Under the pieces are notes generated by a model. That model had not been told where the DNA came from. It worked only from the letters and a program-made list of their open reading frames with translations, and made no database searches. 44,551 nt of DNA from NCBI GenBank assembly GCA_004367505.1, contig SFCB01000277.1:1-44551 (forward strand), read 5' to 3'. A program made the position numbers and the translations under genes. Every line of letters starts with the position of its first letter. The first letter of the stretch is position 1. Of this stretch, positions 23,118-31,293 are shown piece after piece. This DNA is from Chloroflexi bacterium OHK40. GTDB taxonomy: Bacteria; Chloroflexota; Chloroflexia; Chloroflexales; Chloroflexaceae.

Positions 23118-25804
23118 TCAGCACTCGCTGTAGCCGCAGGTGTGGCACTTGCGGCAGCCCTCCTCGTACATCAACGTGGCGTTCTGGCAATCGGGGCAGA
23201 TCTCGCCGGTAGCGGTAGCCTCGCCGCCGAAGGAGCGCTCGAACGATGGCAGTGGCTCGGAGGTGTGGTAGCCATTGCCATTGGCGCTCGGACCGCCCAC
23301 TCCCTCCTTGAGCGGCTTGGCGCTCGCTGGCCGCTCACCGCGCACGTAGTGGTCCTGGAGCAGCTTACCGATCGCGTCGGGCACCGAGCGTACCCGGTCG
23401 GGGCCAAAACCGGCGCTACGGGCGCCACCGATCCCGCGCAGCTGCTCGGCCAGCAGCTTGACGGGCACCCCGCAGCGCAGCGCAAGCGAGAGCAGCCGCC
23501 CGATCGCCTCGGTGAAGGCCATAACGTCCGACCCGGCCCGCCCGATGATTGCAAAGACCTCGAAGGGCTGGCCGTCAAGCTCTGTTACGAAGAGGCGCAG
23601 CTTGCCCAGGGGGGTGACGACAGGGTAGGAGTGGCTGGGCAGCCCATCGGCGGGCACCATACGCGGGGCCAGGGCCTGGGGCGCAGCGGGTGCGACGGTG
23701 GCGGGCGCCTCAGCCGGCGGCTCAGCCTGTGTGGCCGCACTACCCGTGGAGCCCGTAGAGAGCACCTGCCCCGCCCGCGAGCCATCGCGGTAGACGGTAA
23801 TGCCCTTGCAGCCCAGGCTATAGGCCAGCTCGTACGCCTCGCGCACCTGATCCGGAGTGGCCTCGTGGGGAAAATTGATCGTTTTCGAAATCGCGCTATC
23901 AGTGTAATCCTGAAAGGCCGCCTGCATGCGCACGTGCCACTCGGGCGAGATATCGTGGGCCGTCACCCAGACGCGCTGCACCTCGGCGGGCACCTCGGGG
24001 TGGTGGATGTGGCCGGTATCGGCGATCCGCTCCATCAGCGCCTCGCTGTACCAGCCCTCACGCCGGGCCTGGGCCACAAAGTCCTGGTTGATATCGAGCA
24101 TGCGGCTATCGGCCTGGTAGCGCCAGAAGGCGATCGCGAAGAGCGGCTCGATGCCCGAGGAGCAGCCAGCGATAATGCTGATCGTACCGGTTGGGGCGAC
24201 GGTCGTCACATTGCAGTTGCGCAGGCGGCGCATCGGGCGAATACGGCTCCCATCGGGCCGGCGGGCGCAACTCTCGTCGGGGCCCCAGATCGAGCGCTCC
24301 CACTCGGGGAAAACACCCCGCTCGGCGGCGAGCTGCTCGGAGGCCACCTTGCTCTCCTCGTCCACAAAATGCATCACCTGGCGGCCCAGCTCGGTGGCCT
24401 CGCTGGAATTGTAGGGGATGCCGAGCTGCACCAGCATATCGGCCCAGCCCATCACACCCAGGCCGATCCGGCGGATGCGCTGGCTCAACTCGTGGATCTG
24501 GGGGAGCGGATAGTGGTTCGCATCGATGACGTCGTCCAGGAAGCGTGTGCTCTGGTGCACCACCTCGCGCAGGGCCGCCCAGTCCACCTGGCGATCGGGC
24601 GTCACGAACTTGCCCAGGTTGATCGAACCAAGATTGCAGGAGTCATACGGAAGCAGAGGCTGCTCACCACCACGGTTGTTACCACTCTCTTCACGAGAGG
24701 GGCGCGGTCATTTCTGCCGCGCTCTGCACCTTCAGCTATACGTGCAGGTCGGAGCGCATCACCATCTCATGGCTGAGATGCCCCTTGTCGCTCTCTCGCG
24801 CCTTCCCTTGCGGGCTGTGCGTCGGAGTGACCCCACCGGGCTTCCTCCGATATTCGGGGTTTTCCTGACCGATCGCTCGATCAGGCCGCTAGGATTAACG
24901 GATTGGTTGCCTCGTAGCTTCCGAGCGCGGGCACCGGGTTCCACTCATTGGTGCGGTCGATGAAGAACAGGCCCGGCTCACCGGTAGCGTGGGCGCACTG
25001 CACGATCAGGTCGAAGACCATGCGCGCCCGCAGCCGCATCGGCTTCCCTGGCTCCACCAGCACCTCCCCGGTGAGCGGGTGGATGAGGCCCTCGCGCGAG
25101 GCGATCTGCACCTTCCCCGAGCGCGGGTTGATCAGATCGTAGGTCGTGTCCTGCTTGACCGCCTCCATGAACACATCAGTGATCGCGACCGAGATATTAA
25201 AGTTGGTAATCTTGGTCGTATCGCTCTTGCAGACAATGAAGGAGAGGATATCCGGATGATCGCAGCGGAGGATTCCCATATTCGCGCCGCGACGGGTCCC
25301 ACCCTGCTTGATCGCCTCGGTCGAGTGATTGTAGACCTCCATAAAGCTGACCGGGCCGGAGGCCACACCCATGGTCGAGCGCACCACGTCGTTGCGGGGG
25401 CGCAGCCGGGAGAAGCTAAACCCGGTGCCCCCACCGCTCTGGTGGATCAGCGCCTGGTGCTTGAGCGTCTCGTAGATACTGTTGAGGTCGTCGTCAACCG
25501 GGAGCACGAAGCATGCGCTGAGCTGCCCGAGGGGCCGACCGGCGTTCATCAGTGTGGGGCTGTTGGGCTCGAAGAGGCCCTTCGTCATCAGGTGGTAAAA
25601 GCGGTCGCTCCAGGCAGCTACCTGCGCGGCATCGGCGCCATAGCGTCCCTCGATGGCGGCGATCGTATCGGCCACGCGGCGGAACATCGTCTCCGGCGTC
25701 TCAACGACGTCCCCCTGCTCGTCCTTGATCAGGTAGCGCTTCTTGAGTACGGTGCGGGCGATGTCGGTCAGCGCTGCCGGAGCTGCAGCGGTGGTCTCGG
25801 ACAT
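23118..25804 (-). CDS. nrdJ: Vitamin B12-dependent (class II) ribonucleotide reductase, interrupted by an intron
   Basis: Exon 1 is 25804-24898 and exon 2 is 24670-23118; joined they encode 819 residues, the normal family size. The enzyme reduces ribonucleotides to deoxyribonucleotides using an AdoCbl-generated thiyl radical, so it needs no oxygen. The active site N301-P-C303-G-E305 is rebuilt only by joining the exons; the 227-nt insertion splits the Cys303 codon. Cys98 (S-A-C-F-V) and Cys314 (D-S-C-N-L) are the likely redox pair; the C303-C314 spacing of 11 matches the T. maritima enzyme (322, 333). The C-terminus has C-P-D-C ... [12 protein letters not shown], the usual zinc-type thiol tail. 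The start at 25804 has an AAGGAG site. Upstream lie NrdR-type boxes and a DnaA box. Confidence 0.9.
24671..24897 (-). ncRNA. Group I-like self-splicing intron in nrdJ (227 nt, no ORF)
   Basis: Read on the minus strand, the exon ends in CCGU and the intron begins UAAUCCUAGCGG; these fold as P1, CCGUUA pairing with UAGCGG, with a U-G wobble exactly at the 5' splice site. The intron ends in G. Both are group I hallmarks. Next is a P2-like hairpin (intron bases 13-34) with a GCGA tetraloop. Later hairpins are CAUCUCA/UGAGAUG (118-134), a composite stem GCGCU+CUGCAC with GUGCAG+AGCGC (141-179, with CCGAC unpaired), GCGCGG/CCGCGC (about 176-196) and a P9-like CUCUC/GAGAG (199-213). I could not assign P7 and J8/7 with certainty. 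Stop codons are in frame, so an intein is excluded. Confidence 0.75.
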
Positions 25805-25944
25805 GGGCTTGCTCCTTCGCTATGCGATTCCCAGGCTACATCAATGCTTCCGCCCGATCCTTTGACCCAGCGGCGTGTAAAGACGCCTCCCATCTCTCCA
25901 GGCAGTAAGAAGCCTGCCAGAGTTGGCGCCTCGGCAGGCATATC

Positions 25945-25992
25945 GCACTAGATATGGGGCTGGTTGTTTATGTTTACAACTAGATATGGGCG
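25945..25992 (-). promoter_or_regulatory. nrdJ promoter overlapped by tandem NrdR-type boxes
   Basis: Two copies of ACTAGATATGGG (plus strand 25947-25958 and 25979-25990) lie exactly 32 bp apart, the spacing known for paired NrdR boxes. On the minus strand both read CCCATATCTAGT and align with the palindromic NrdR consensus ACACwATATATwGTGT. The 16-mers match at about 11 and 9 of 16 positions. A promoter TTGTAA (25979-25974), 17 nt, CATATC (25956-25951) lies within them. Binding of ATP/dATP-loaded NrdR would block transcription. No nrdR gene is in the window. Confidence 0.65.
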
Positions 25993-26075
25993 GCGAGCGG
26001 CGACAAGGGGAACTATAGCACGGGCATGCCACAGTGTCAAGGCCCATCCTCAGCGCGCCAAAACTGTTGACAACA

Positions 26076-26084
26076 TGTGGATAA
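26076..26084 (-). promoter_or_regulatory. Perfect DnaA box upstream of nrdJ
   Basis: TTATCCACA on the minus strand is the exact consensus DnaA 9-mer, about 85 nt upstream of the NrdR-type boxes and promoter. DnaA is known to act at the nrdAB promoter of E. coli. A chance match of one 9-mer remains possible; I see no second exact copy nearby. Confidence 0.45.
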
Positions 26085-26134
26085 GCCAGTCAGCAGGAGG
26101 CGCACAGGGGCCCCTTCGCAGCACAAGCGCGTGC

Positions 26135-26167
26135 GCAGGCCCTGGATCTTACAACTCCAGGGCCTGC
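26135..26167 (-). terminator. 12-bp inverted repeat at the sbcD stop codon
   Basis: GCAGGCCCTGGA (26135-26146) and its exact complement (26156-26167) flank a 9-nt loop that contains the sbcD TAA. The position fits an intrinsic terminator without a T-run, insulating nrdJ from sbcD transcription. Confidence 0.5.
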
Positions 26168-27417
26168 TGTGCAGTAGCAGGCTGAGCAGGGGGTTCCGGG
26201 GCCAGCAACTCATCGGCGGCGGCGAGGAGGGCGGCGATGCGCTCGGGGGCAAGGGGGGGCTGCTTCTGCCGCAGATAGAGCTCCAGGGCCCGGCGGGGGG
26301 TCAACCCGGCGAGGAGCTCCTGGTCCATCCCGGCGTAGCGGCGACGCTCAGTGCGCTCCACCTGCACGTTCACGGCGGCAACATAGAACGCGCCAGCCTC
26401 GTCGAGCAGGCGGCGCAACTCCTCCTCGCGCAGCAGGGGAGCCTGCTCGCGGGTGGCCTGAAGCTCAATGCGCACCACGGCCTGGCGCAGATCCTGCCGG
26501 GCGATGAGGGTGGCCACCGCGCCAAGCGGGTCGCTCAGGGGGCGCAGATCTTTCTCGATGCTCACGAAGGGCCGGGCCTTGAGCGCGTGGAAGCGCCAGC
26601 TGGCCCGGCCATGGGCGATCTCCACCACCACGCAGCCCTTGGGCTCGTCGCGCTCACCGAAGTCGATCCGCTCGATGCTGCCGGGGTAGACGAGGGGCGG
26701 GTCGCTGCCCAGGGCCTGGTGCTTGTGGATGTGGCCGAGGGCGACATAGGCGATCCCGGGCTGGGCGAGGAGCGTACGAGGGAGCACCAGATCCTGCCCG
26801 AGGGTGATCGCCCGCTCGGCCCCGAGCTGGGCGCCGTCCACGCTTCCATGGAAGGCTAGCACGGCGGGGATGTCCGGGTCGAGGCTGGCGGCCTGCTGCT
26901 CGACGAAGCGCTCGAGACGGCGGCGGAGCTCGTACTCGATCTCGGTGAAGGAGGCGCCGTGCATGTCCTCGCGGGTGAGCAGGGAGTGGCGCGTCACCCA
27001 GGGCAGGGCGATGATCTGCAGCGGGCCGGCGGGGGTGGCGATCAGGTGGCGCTGGGGGCGGTCGGCGATCGTCACCCCTTCGACGCCGAGCGCATCGAAG
27101 ATCTCGACCGAGTGGGCCCGGCCCAGGCTCGGGGAGCTGTCGTGGTTGCCGGTGAGGATGAAGACGGGCACGCCGGCCGAGCGTAGCCGGTGGATGCGCC
27201 TGGCGAACTCGCGCTGATGGGTAGGGTTGGGCGAGCGGTTCTTATACACGTCCCCGGCGATCAGCACCAGGTCCATCCCGGCGTCGAAGCCAATCGCAAG
27301 GGCCTCGTCGAGCCGCTCCAGGTAGTCGATCAGGCGGCTGTGAAGGCCCGTGGCCGGGTCCAGCCGGCCGTAGTTCTCCATCCCGATGTGCAGGTCGGCC
27401 AGGTGCAGGATCTTCAT
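26149..27417 (-). CDS. sbcD: DNA double-strand-break repair nuclease SbcD/Mre11
   Basis: This is a 422-residue metallophosphoesterase. The Mn-binding motifs are in order: D8-L-H10, G-D56-V-Y, G-N91-H92-D93, then A-F-H-G-S and L-G-H-I-H-K-H. These give 3'-5' exonuclease and hairpin endonuclease activity, normally in complex with the SbcC/Rad50 ATPase, for processing palindromes and broken ends. The N-terminus M-K-I-L-H-L-A-D-L-H is diagnostic, and the capping domain follows from about residue 290. SbcC, often adjacent, is not seen on either side here. The ATG at 27417 has a GGAAG site. It lies upstream of and in line with nrdJ, but a hairpin separates them. Confidence 0.9.
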   Translation of the reverse strand: MKILHLADLHIGMENYGRLDPATGLHSRLIDYLERLDEALAIGFDAGMDLVLIAGDVYKNRSPNPTHQREFARRIHRLRSAGVPVFILTGNHDSSPSLGRAHSVEIFDALGVEGVTIADRPQRHLIATPAGPLQIIALPWVTRHSLLTREDMHGASFTEIEYELRRRLERFVEQQAASLDPDIPAVLAFHGSVDGAQLGAERAITLGQDLVLPRTLLAQPGIAYVALGHIHKHQALGSDPPLVYPGSIERIDFGERDEPKGCVVVEIAHGRASWRFHALKARPFVSIEKDLRPLSDPLGAVATLIARQDLRQAVVRIELQATREQAPLLREEELRRLLDEAGAFYVAAVNVQVERTERRRYAGMDQELLAGLTPRRALELYLRQKQPPLAPERIAALLAAADELLAPEPPAQPATAQQALEL

Positions 27418-27549
27418 GGGGCGGCTTCCGCATAGCTATTGCAGGGGACCGGGACGGGGCGCGGCAGGAGCGAGCCGTGCACGCGCCCGAGGGTTACGAG
27501 TGTTATGTCGCCTGTGGCCCAACCCTGGCCATCTCGCCGGCGCCCTGCC

Positions 27550-28146
27550 CTAGAAGACCCAGGCCACCAGGCCCATCACCACGGCTGTGACGATGAAGGA
27601 GATCACGAGCAGGAGCGCGGAGCGGCCCGGGTCGCGGATGTTCATGCTGGATTGTACGGCGAGGTAGGCATAGTAGACCTGGACCACCAGCAGCGCGATG
27701 CTGGCGAGCGCGCCGAGGAGCGCCACCAGGCCGCCGAGCAGGGGGATCCAGACGAGCAGGCTGACGACAAAGGCCAGCGCGGCGCCAACGACGATCAGCG
27801 GTGCCGTGAAGAGCGAGAAGGTGTAGGCCACCTCGTCCCAGCTACCGCTGCCGCCAAAGAAGCTACGGCCCAGGTAGAAGATCAGGCCGGTAAAGACGAA
27901 GAACTGCACGAGCGCGCTGATGAACCCACCGATGAATCCACCCGCACCCGGGGCGGGCGGCCCCGGGAGAAAGCTGGTGATCAGGCCGAGAAGGCCCGAC
28001 ACAATCGCGGCGATCCCTACGTAGATCGCGGCACTGCTGAGGGTGCCGCGCCGCTCGTAGCGCTCGAAGGTTGGCACGCTGGGATTGGCAAGTACATCCC
28101 GGCTCTGCGCGATCATCTCACCCACCGAACCCTGCTGCGTTGTCAT
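27550..28146 (-). CDS. Yip1-domain integral membrane protein
   Basis: The 198-residue protein has a short polar N-terminus, then about five hydrophobic segments (roughly 48-70, 79-102, 117-142, 145-165 and 175-197). The Gly/Pro loops and overall plan match bacterial YIP1-family membrane proteins, whose function is unknown. The ATG at 28146 has a GGGAGGA site; the extension to 28176 is not favoured. It is divergent from the cysteine desulfurase gene, with a 334-nt gap rich in short palindromes. Confidence 0.7.
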   Translation of the reverse strand: MTTQQGSVGEMIAQSRDVLANPSVPTFERYERRGTLSSAAIYVGIAAIVSGLLGLITSFLPGPPAPGAGGFIGGFISALVQFFVFTGLIFYLGRSFFGGSGSWDEVAYTFSLFTAPLIVVGAALAFVVSLLVWIPLLGGLVALLGALASIALLVVQVYYAYLAVQSSMNIRDPGRSALLLVISFIVTAVVMGLVAWVF

Positions 28147-28270
28147 GGCTGTCCTCCCTTCTCCACCGATTCTCACACTTCCGGCTCTGCTAATTGTACG
28201 CGCCGCCGGGACGATTGTTGCGCAGCATGGAGTGACCTACCTCGCTGTGACTCTGGAGCGTCTTTACAAC

Positions 28271-28342
28271 AGCCGGGCTTAAAATGCCCGGTTATCCCAC
28301 ACTATCCCACATGAATCCCTCATTCCTGTGGGTTAAACCCAC
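28271..28342. promoter_or_regulatory. Cluster of operator-like repeats in the divergent Yip1 / cysteine desulfurase gap
   Basis: Three elements sit within 72 nt. A CCGGGC/GCCCGG hairpin lies near 28273-28291. Two direct copies of TATCCCACA follow (28293-28301 and 28303-28311, 10-bp period). Last is a perfect palindrome GTGGGTT-A-AACCCAC (28328-28342). The shared CCCAC/GTGGG core and helical spacing suggest cooperative binding by one regulator. They do not match the DnaA consensus exactly (one extra C). Confidence 0.45.
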
Positions 28343-28426
28343 GATGAACGTCCGACCCGTGGGGAACGCGGGTGTTAACAGTTTTTCGCACATGTGTTCG
28401 CATCGGATCAGGCTGTGTAGACGGAG

Positions 28427-28437
28427 TATACTATAAT
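28427..28437 (+). promoter_or_regulatory. Promoter -10 of the cysteine desulfurase gene
   Basis: Overlapping TATACT (28427-28432) and TATAAT (28432-28437) offer two -10 choices with weak -35s. A start near 28444 would leave a leader of about 37 nt before the ATG at 28481. Confidence 0.45.
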
Positions 28438-28480
28438 GGAGAGGTCTTCATTGCGCGAATGCGCACAGGCTGGAGCTTCC

Positions 28481-29674
28481 ATGAGCGAGCGCATCGTCTA
28501 TCTGGACCACGCGGCCACGACGCCACTCGACCCTGAGGTGCTCACCGCGATGCTGCCCTACTTCACCCAGCATCCGGGTAACCCGTCGAGCATCCACCAG
28601 CTCGGGCGGGCGGCGCTACAAGCGGTGGACGACGCACGCGAGCAGGTGGCGCTGATTCTGGGCTGCGCGCGCCGGGAGCTGATCTTTACAGGCGGTGGCA
28701 GCGAGAGTGTGAACCTGGCCATCAAGGGCGTGGCGCTGGCACGGCAGGCGGCCGGCAAAGGGAACCATATCATCACGAGCGCCATCGAGCACCATGCGGT
28801 CCTGCACGCGGCGGCATACCTGGAACAATTCGGCTTTGAGCTGACAGTGCTCCCGGTAGATCAGCATGGTCTCGTACGCTCCGACGACCTGCGCGCCGCG
28901 CTGCGCCCCGATACGGCCCTCGTTTCGGTGATGTACGCCAATAACGAGATCGGCACAGTGCAGCCGATTGCCGAGCTTGGCGCGATCTGCCGGGCCGCAG
29001 GCGTGCCCTTCCACACCGACGCGGTGCAGGCCGCAGGCGCGCTGCCCCTGGATGTGGAGGCGCTGAATGTAGACCTGCTGAGCCTGACGGCCCACAAGTT
29101 CTACGGGCCGAAGGGCGTGGGGCTGCTCTATGTGCGGCGGGGCACACCGCTCCTGCCGCAGATCAACGGCGGGGCCCAGGAGCGCCGGCGACGCGCCGGC
29201 ACCGAGAACGTCCCCGGGATTGTGGGCCTGGCCACGGCCCTTACGCGCGCCGAGGCTCGCCGCCCCGCCGAGGCGGCCCGCCTCCGGGCCCTGCGCGACC
29301 GGCTGATCGACGGGCTGCTTGCCACGATCCCTGCGAGCTGGCTCAACGGCGACCGGGAACGCCGCCTGCCCGGCAATGCCAACCTGGGATTCGCCTGTGT
29401 GGAGGGCGAGAGCTTGCTCCTCCTGCTCGACCAGGCCGGGATCTGCGCGAGCAGCGGCTCGGCCTGCACGAGTGGCTCCCTGGAACCCTCCCACGTGCTG
29501 CTCGCCCTCGGGCTCGACCCCGACGCGGCCAACGCCTCGCTGCGCTTCTCCCTGGGCCACGGCGTGCACGACGCGGATATCGACTACGTTCTGGCGGCGC
29601 TGCCACCCATGGTCGAGCGACTGCGAGACGTAGCGCCGTGCGCGCCCGCGCGCGATGCGGTAGCCGTTGCCTGA
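28481..29674 (+). CDS. iscS: Cysteine desulfurase (IscS/NifS type)
   Basis: This 397-residue PLP enzyme removes sulfur from cysteine as a persulfide for Fe-S cluster assembly, tRNA thiolation and cofactor synthesis. The N-terminus Y-L-D-H-A-A-T-T-P is diagnostic. The Schiff-base lysine is Lys206 in T-A-H-K-F-Y-G-P-K-G, and the persulfide cysteine is Cys329 in S-S-G-S-A-C-T-S-G-S, a group I (IscS/NifS) context rather than SufS. The ATG at 28481 has GGAG upstream; the in-frame ATG at 28436 overlaps the -10 and is rejected. No iscU, iscR or mnmA is adjacent, so its sulfur acceptor is not shown by context. Confidence 0.9.
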   Translation: MSERIVYLDHAATTPLDPEVLTAMLPYFTQHPGNPSSIHQLGRAALQAVDDAREQVALILGCARRELIFTGGGSESVNLAIKGVALARQAAGKGNHIITSAIEHHAVLHAAAYLEQFGFELTVLPVDQHGLVRSDDLRAALRPDTALVSVMYANNEIGTVQPIAELGAICRAAGVPFHTDAVQAAGALPLDVEALNVDLLSLTAHKFYGPKGVGLLYVRRGTPLLPQINGGAQERRRRAGTENVPGIVGLATALTRAEARRPAEAARLRALRDRLIDGLLATIPASWLNGDRERRLPGNANLGFACVEGESLLLLLDQAGICASSGSACTSGSLEPSHVLLALGLDPDAANASLRFSLGHGVHDADIDYVLAALPPMVERLRDVAPCAPARDAVAVA

Positions 29675-29747
29675 GGCCGCTCAGCAGGGCCTGACCCAGT
29701 AGGCGCGAGCACGCCCGTGAGGCACATCTGCTGGAAGAAGTGACGGA

Positions 29748-31046
29748 TCAGGCGAGCGCCTGCTCCAGCGCCGCGTCGAAGATCGCGAGGCCCCGGGCGA
29801 GGGTGGGCTCGTCGATCGTGAGCGGCACGAGGATGCGGACAACATTGCCGTAGAGGCCAGCCTTGAGCAGGATCAGGCCCCGCTCGCGAGCGGCCACGAG
29901 CATGCGGTCGGCGAGCTCCGGATCTGGCTCGCGGCTCGCGGCGTCGCGCACGAGTTCGATGGCGAGCATGGCCCCAAGGCCGCGCACATCGCCGACGCGA
30001 GGGTAGCGAGCCTGGAGCCCACGCAGATGGGCCTGGAGGCGCTGGCCGAGGGCCTCGGCCTGCTCCAGCACCCGCTCCTGCTCGAAGATATCGAGCACGG
30101 CGAGGGCGGCGGCGCATGCGAGGGGGTTGCCCGCGTAGGTGCCGCCAAGCCCCCCGGGAGCCGGCCCATCCATCACATCGGCGCGGCCCACCACCCCCGC
30201 CAGGGGCAGGCCGCCGGCCATACTCTTGGCCACCGTGATCAGGTCGGGGATCACGCCGCTGTGCTCGATCGCGAAGAGCCGCGCGGTGCGGCCAAAGCCG
30301 CTCTGGATCTCGTCGGCGATGAGCAGGATGCCGTGACGCGCCGTGAGCGCCCGCAGTGCCTGGAGGAAGTCGGGCGGGGCGGGCACAAAACCACCCTCGC
30401 CGAGCACCGGCTCGATGATCACCGCCGCGACACGCTCCGGCGCGCACTGCTGCTCGAACAGCTCGTGCAGACCCTCAAGCGCCCGCTCGCTATCCCAACC
30501 ACGGTAGGCATAGGGAAAGGGCGCATGGTAGACCTCCGGCGCAAAGGGCCCGAAATTCTGGCGGTAGGGCTTCGTCTTGCCGGTGAGGGTCATGCCCATC
30601 AGGGTGCGGCCGTGGAAGCTGTTGGCGAAGGCCACAATGCCGGGGCGCCCGGTGTAGGCCCGGGCGATCTTCACGGCGTTCTCGGTCGCCTCGGCGCCGG
30701 TCGTGACGAAGAGGGCCTTTTTGGGGAAGGCGCCCGGTGCGACGGCGCAGAGCCGCTCGGCGAGGCGGATGTAGGGCTCGTACATCCCCACCTGAAAGCA
30801 GGTGTGGCTCACCCGCTCGAGTTGCTCCCTGACCGCCTGGACCACGCGCGGGTGGTTGTGGCCCACGTTGAGTACGCCAATCCCGCCGACGAAGTCGATC
30901 AATTCGTTGCCGTCTACGTCCCACATGCGCGCGCCCTCGGCCCGCGCCACAACGATCGGGTGGGCGTTCCCGACGCCCCGGGCCACGTGCTCTGCCCGCG
31001 CCGCGAGCAGGCTCGCCGTGCGTGTCGCTGGGTTCTGCATGGTCAT
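29748..31046 (-). CDS. gabT: 4-aminobutyrate aminotransferase-like class III PLP transaminase
   Basis: The 432-residue length is typical. The PLP motifs are present: G-A-E-A-T-E-N-A at 117-124, F-H-G-R-T near 144-148, D245-E in L-I-A-D-E-I-Q-S-G-F-G-R-T, and the Schiff-base lysine Lys274 in T-V-A-K-S-M-A-G-G. The segment Y-H-A-P-F-P-Y-A-Y-R-G after F-G-P-F is characteristic of GabT rather than ornithine transaminases. It should transfer the amino group of GABA to 2-oxoglutarate; related omega-amino acids are possible. Start 31046 (AAAGG upstream) is chosen; the frame runs open to 31508 only by GC bias. No gabD is nearby. Confidence 0.85.
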   Translation of the reverse strand: MTMQNPATRTASLLAARAEHVARGVGNAHPIVVARAEGARMWDVDGNELIDFVGGIGVLNVGHNHPRVVQAVREQLERVSHTCFQVGMYEPYIRLAERLCAVAPGAFPKKALFVTTGAEATENAVKIARAYTGRPGIVAFANSFHGRTLMGMTLTGKTKPYRQNFGPFAPEVYHAPFPYAYRGWDSERALEGLHELFEQQCAPERVAAVIIEPVLGEGGFVPAPPDFLQALRALTARHGILLIADEIQSGFGRTARLFAIEHSGVIPDLITVAKSMAGGLPLAGVVGRADVMDGPAPGGLGGTYAGNPLACAAALAVLDIFEQERVLEQAEALGQRLQAHLRGLQARYPRVGDVRGLGAMLAIELVRDAASREPDPELADRMLVAARERGLILLKAGLYGNVVRILVPLTIDEPTLARGLAIFDAALEQALA

Positions 31047-31293
31047 CTGGCTCAACCTTTCTCCAGGAAATCTGCTAGTGGCCGGCCACCCTGATCGGGT
31101 GAGGGCAAGACTCGCCGTGGGGGGGCAGCGGAGCCACGATCCACCGACATCACCGTGGTGAACGACTCGTCGTCCAGGCCGGATGGTTGTTTCCCGATGG
31201 GCCCGGGCGCGTGGGCGTCCCGCCTGCTTCCAGCCGGGTCGGGCGAGCCGCCCGCGCCCCCGGCAACTGGCAAGGGTCTTCCGGACGGCTGCA

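Noticed and set aside
23142-24776. Plus-strand ORF (544 codons) opposite nrdJ
   Set aside because: Antisense shadow of a well-conserved gene; it also crosses the intron boundary without meaning.
24671-24897. nrdJ as a pseudogene, frameshift or intein-containing gene
   Set aside because: Both exons are fully conserved, and exact excision restores the active site, so decay is unlikely. The insertion has in-frame stops and is too short to encode an intein.
28292-28311. Tandem DnaA boxes / chromosomal origin
   Set aside because: The repeats read TTATCCCACA, with one extra C against the consensus, and no dnaA, dnaN or AT-rich unwinding region is nearby.
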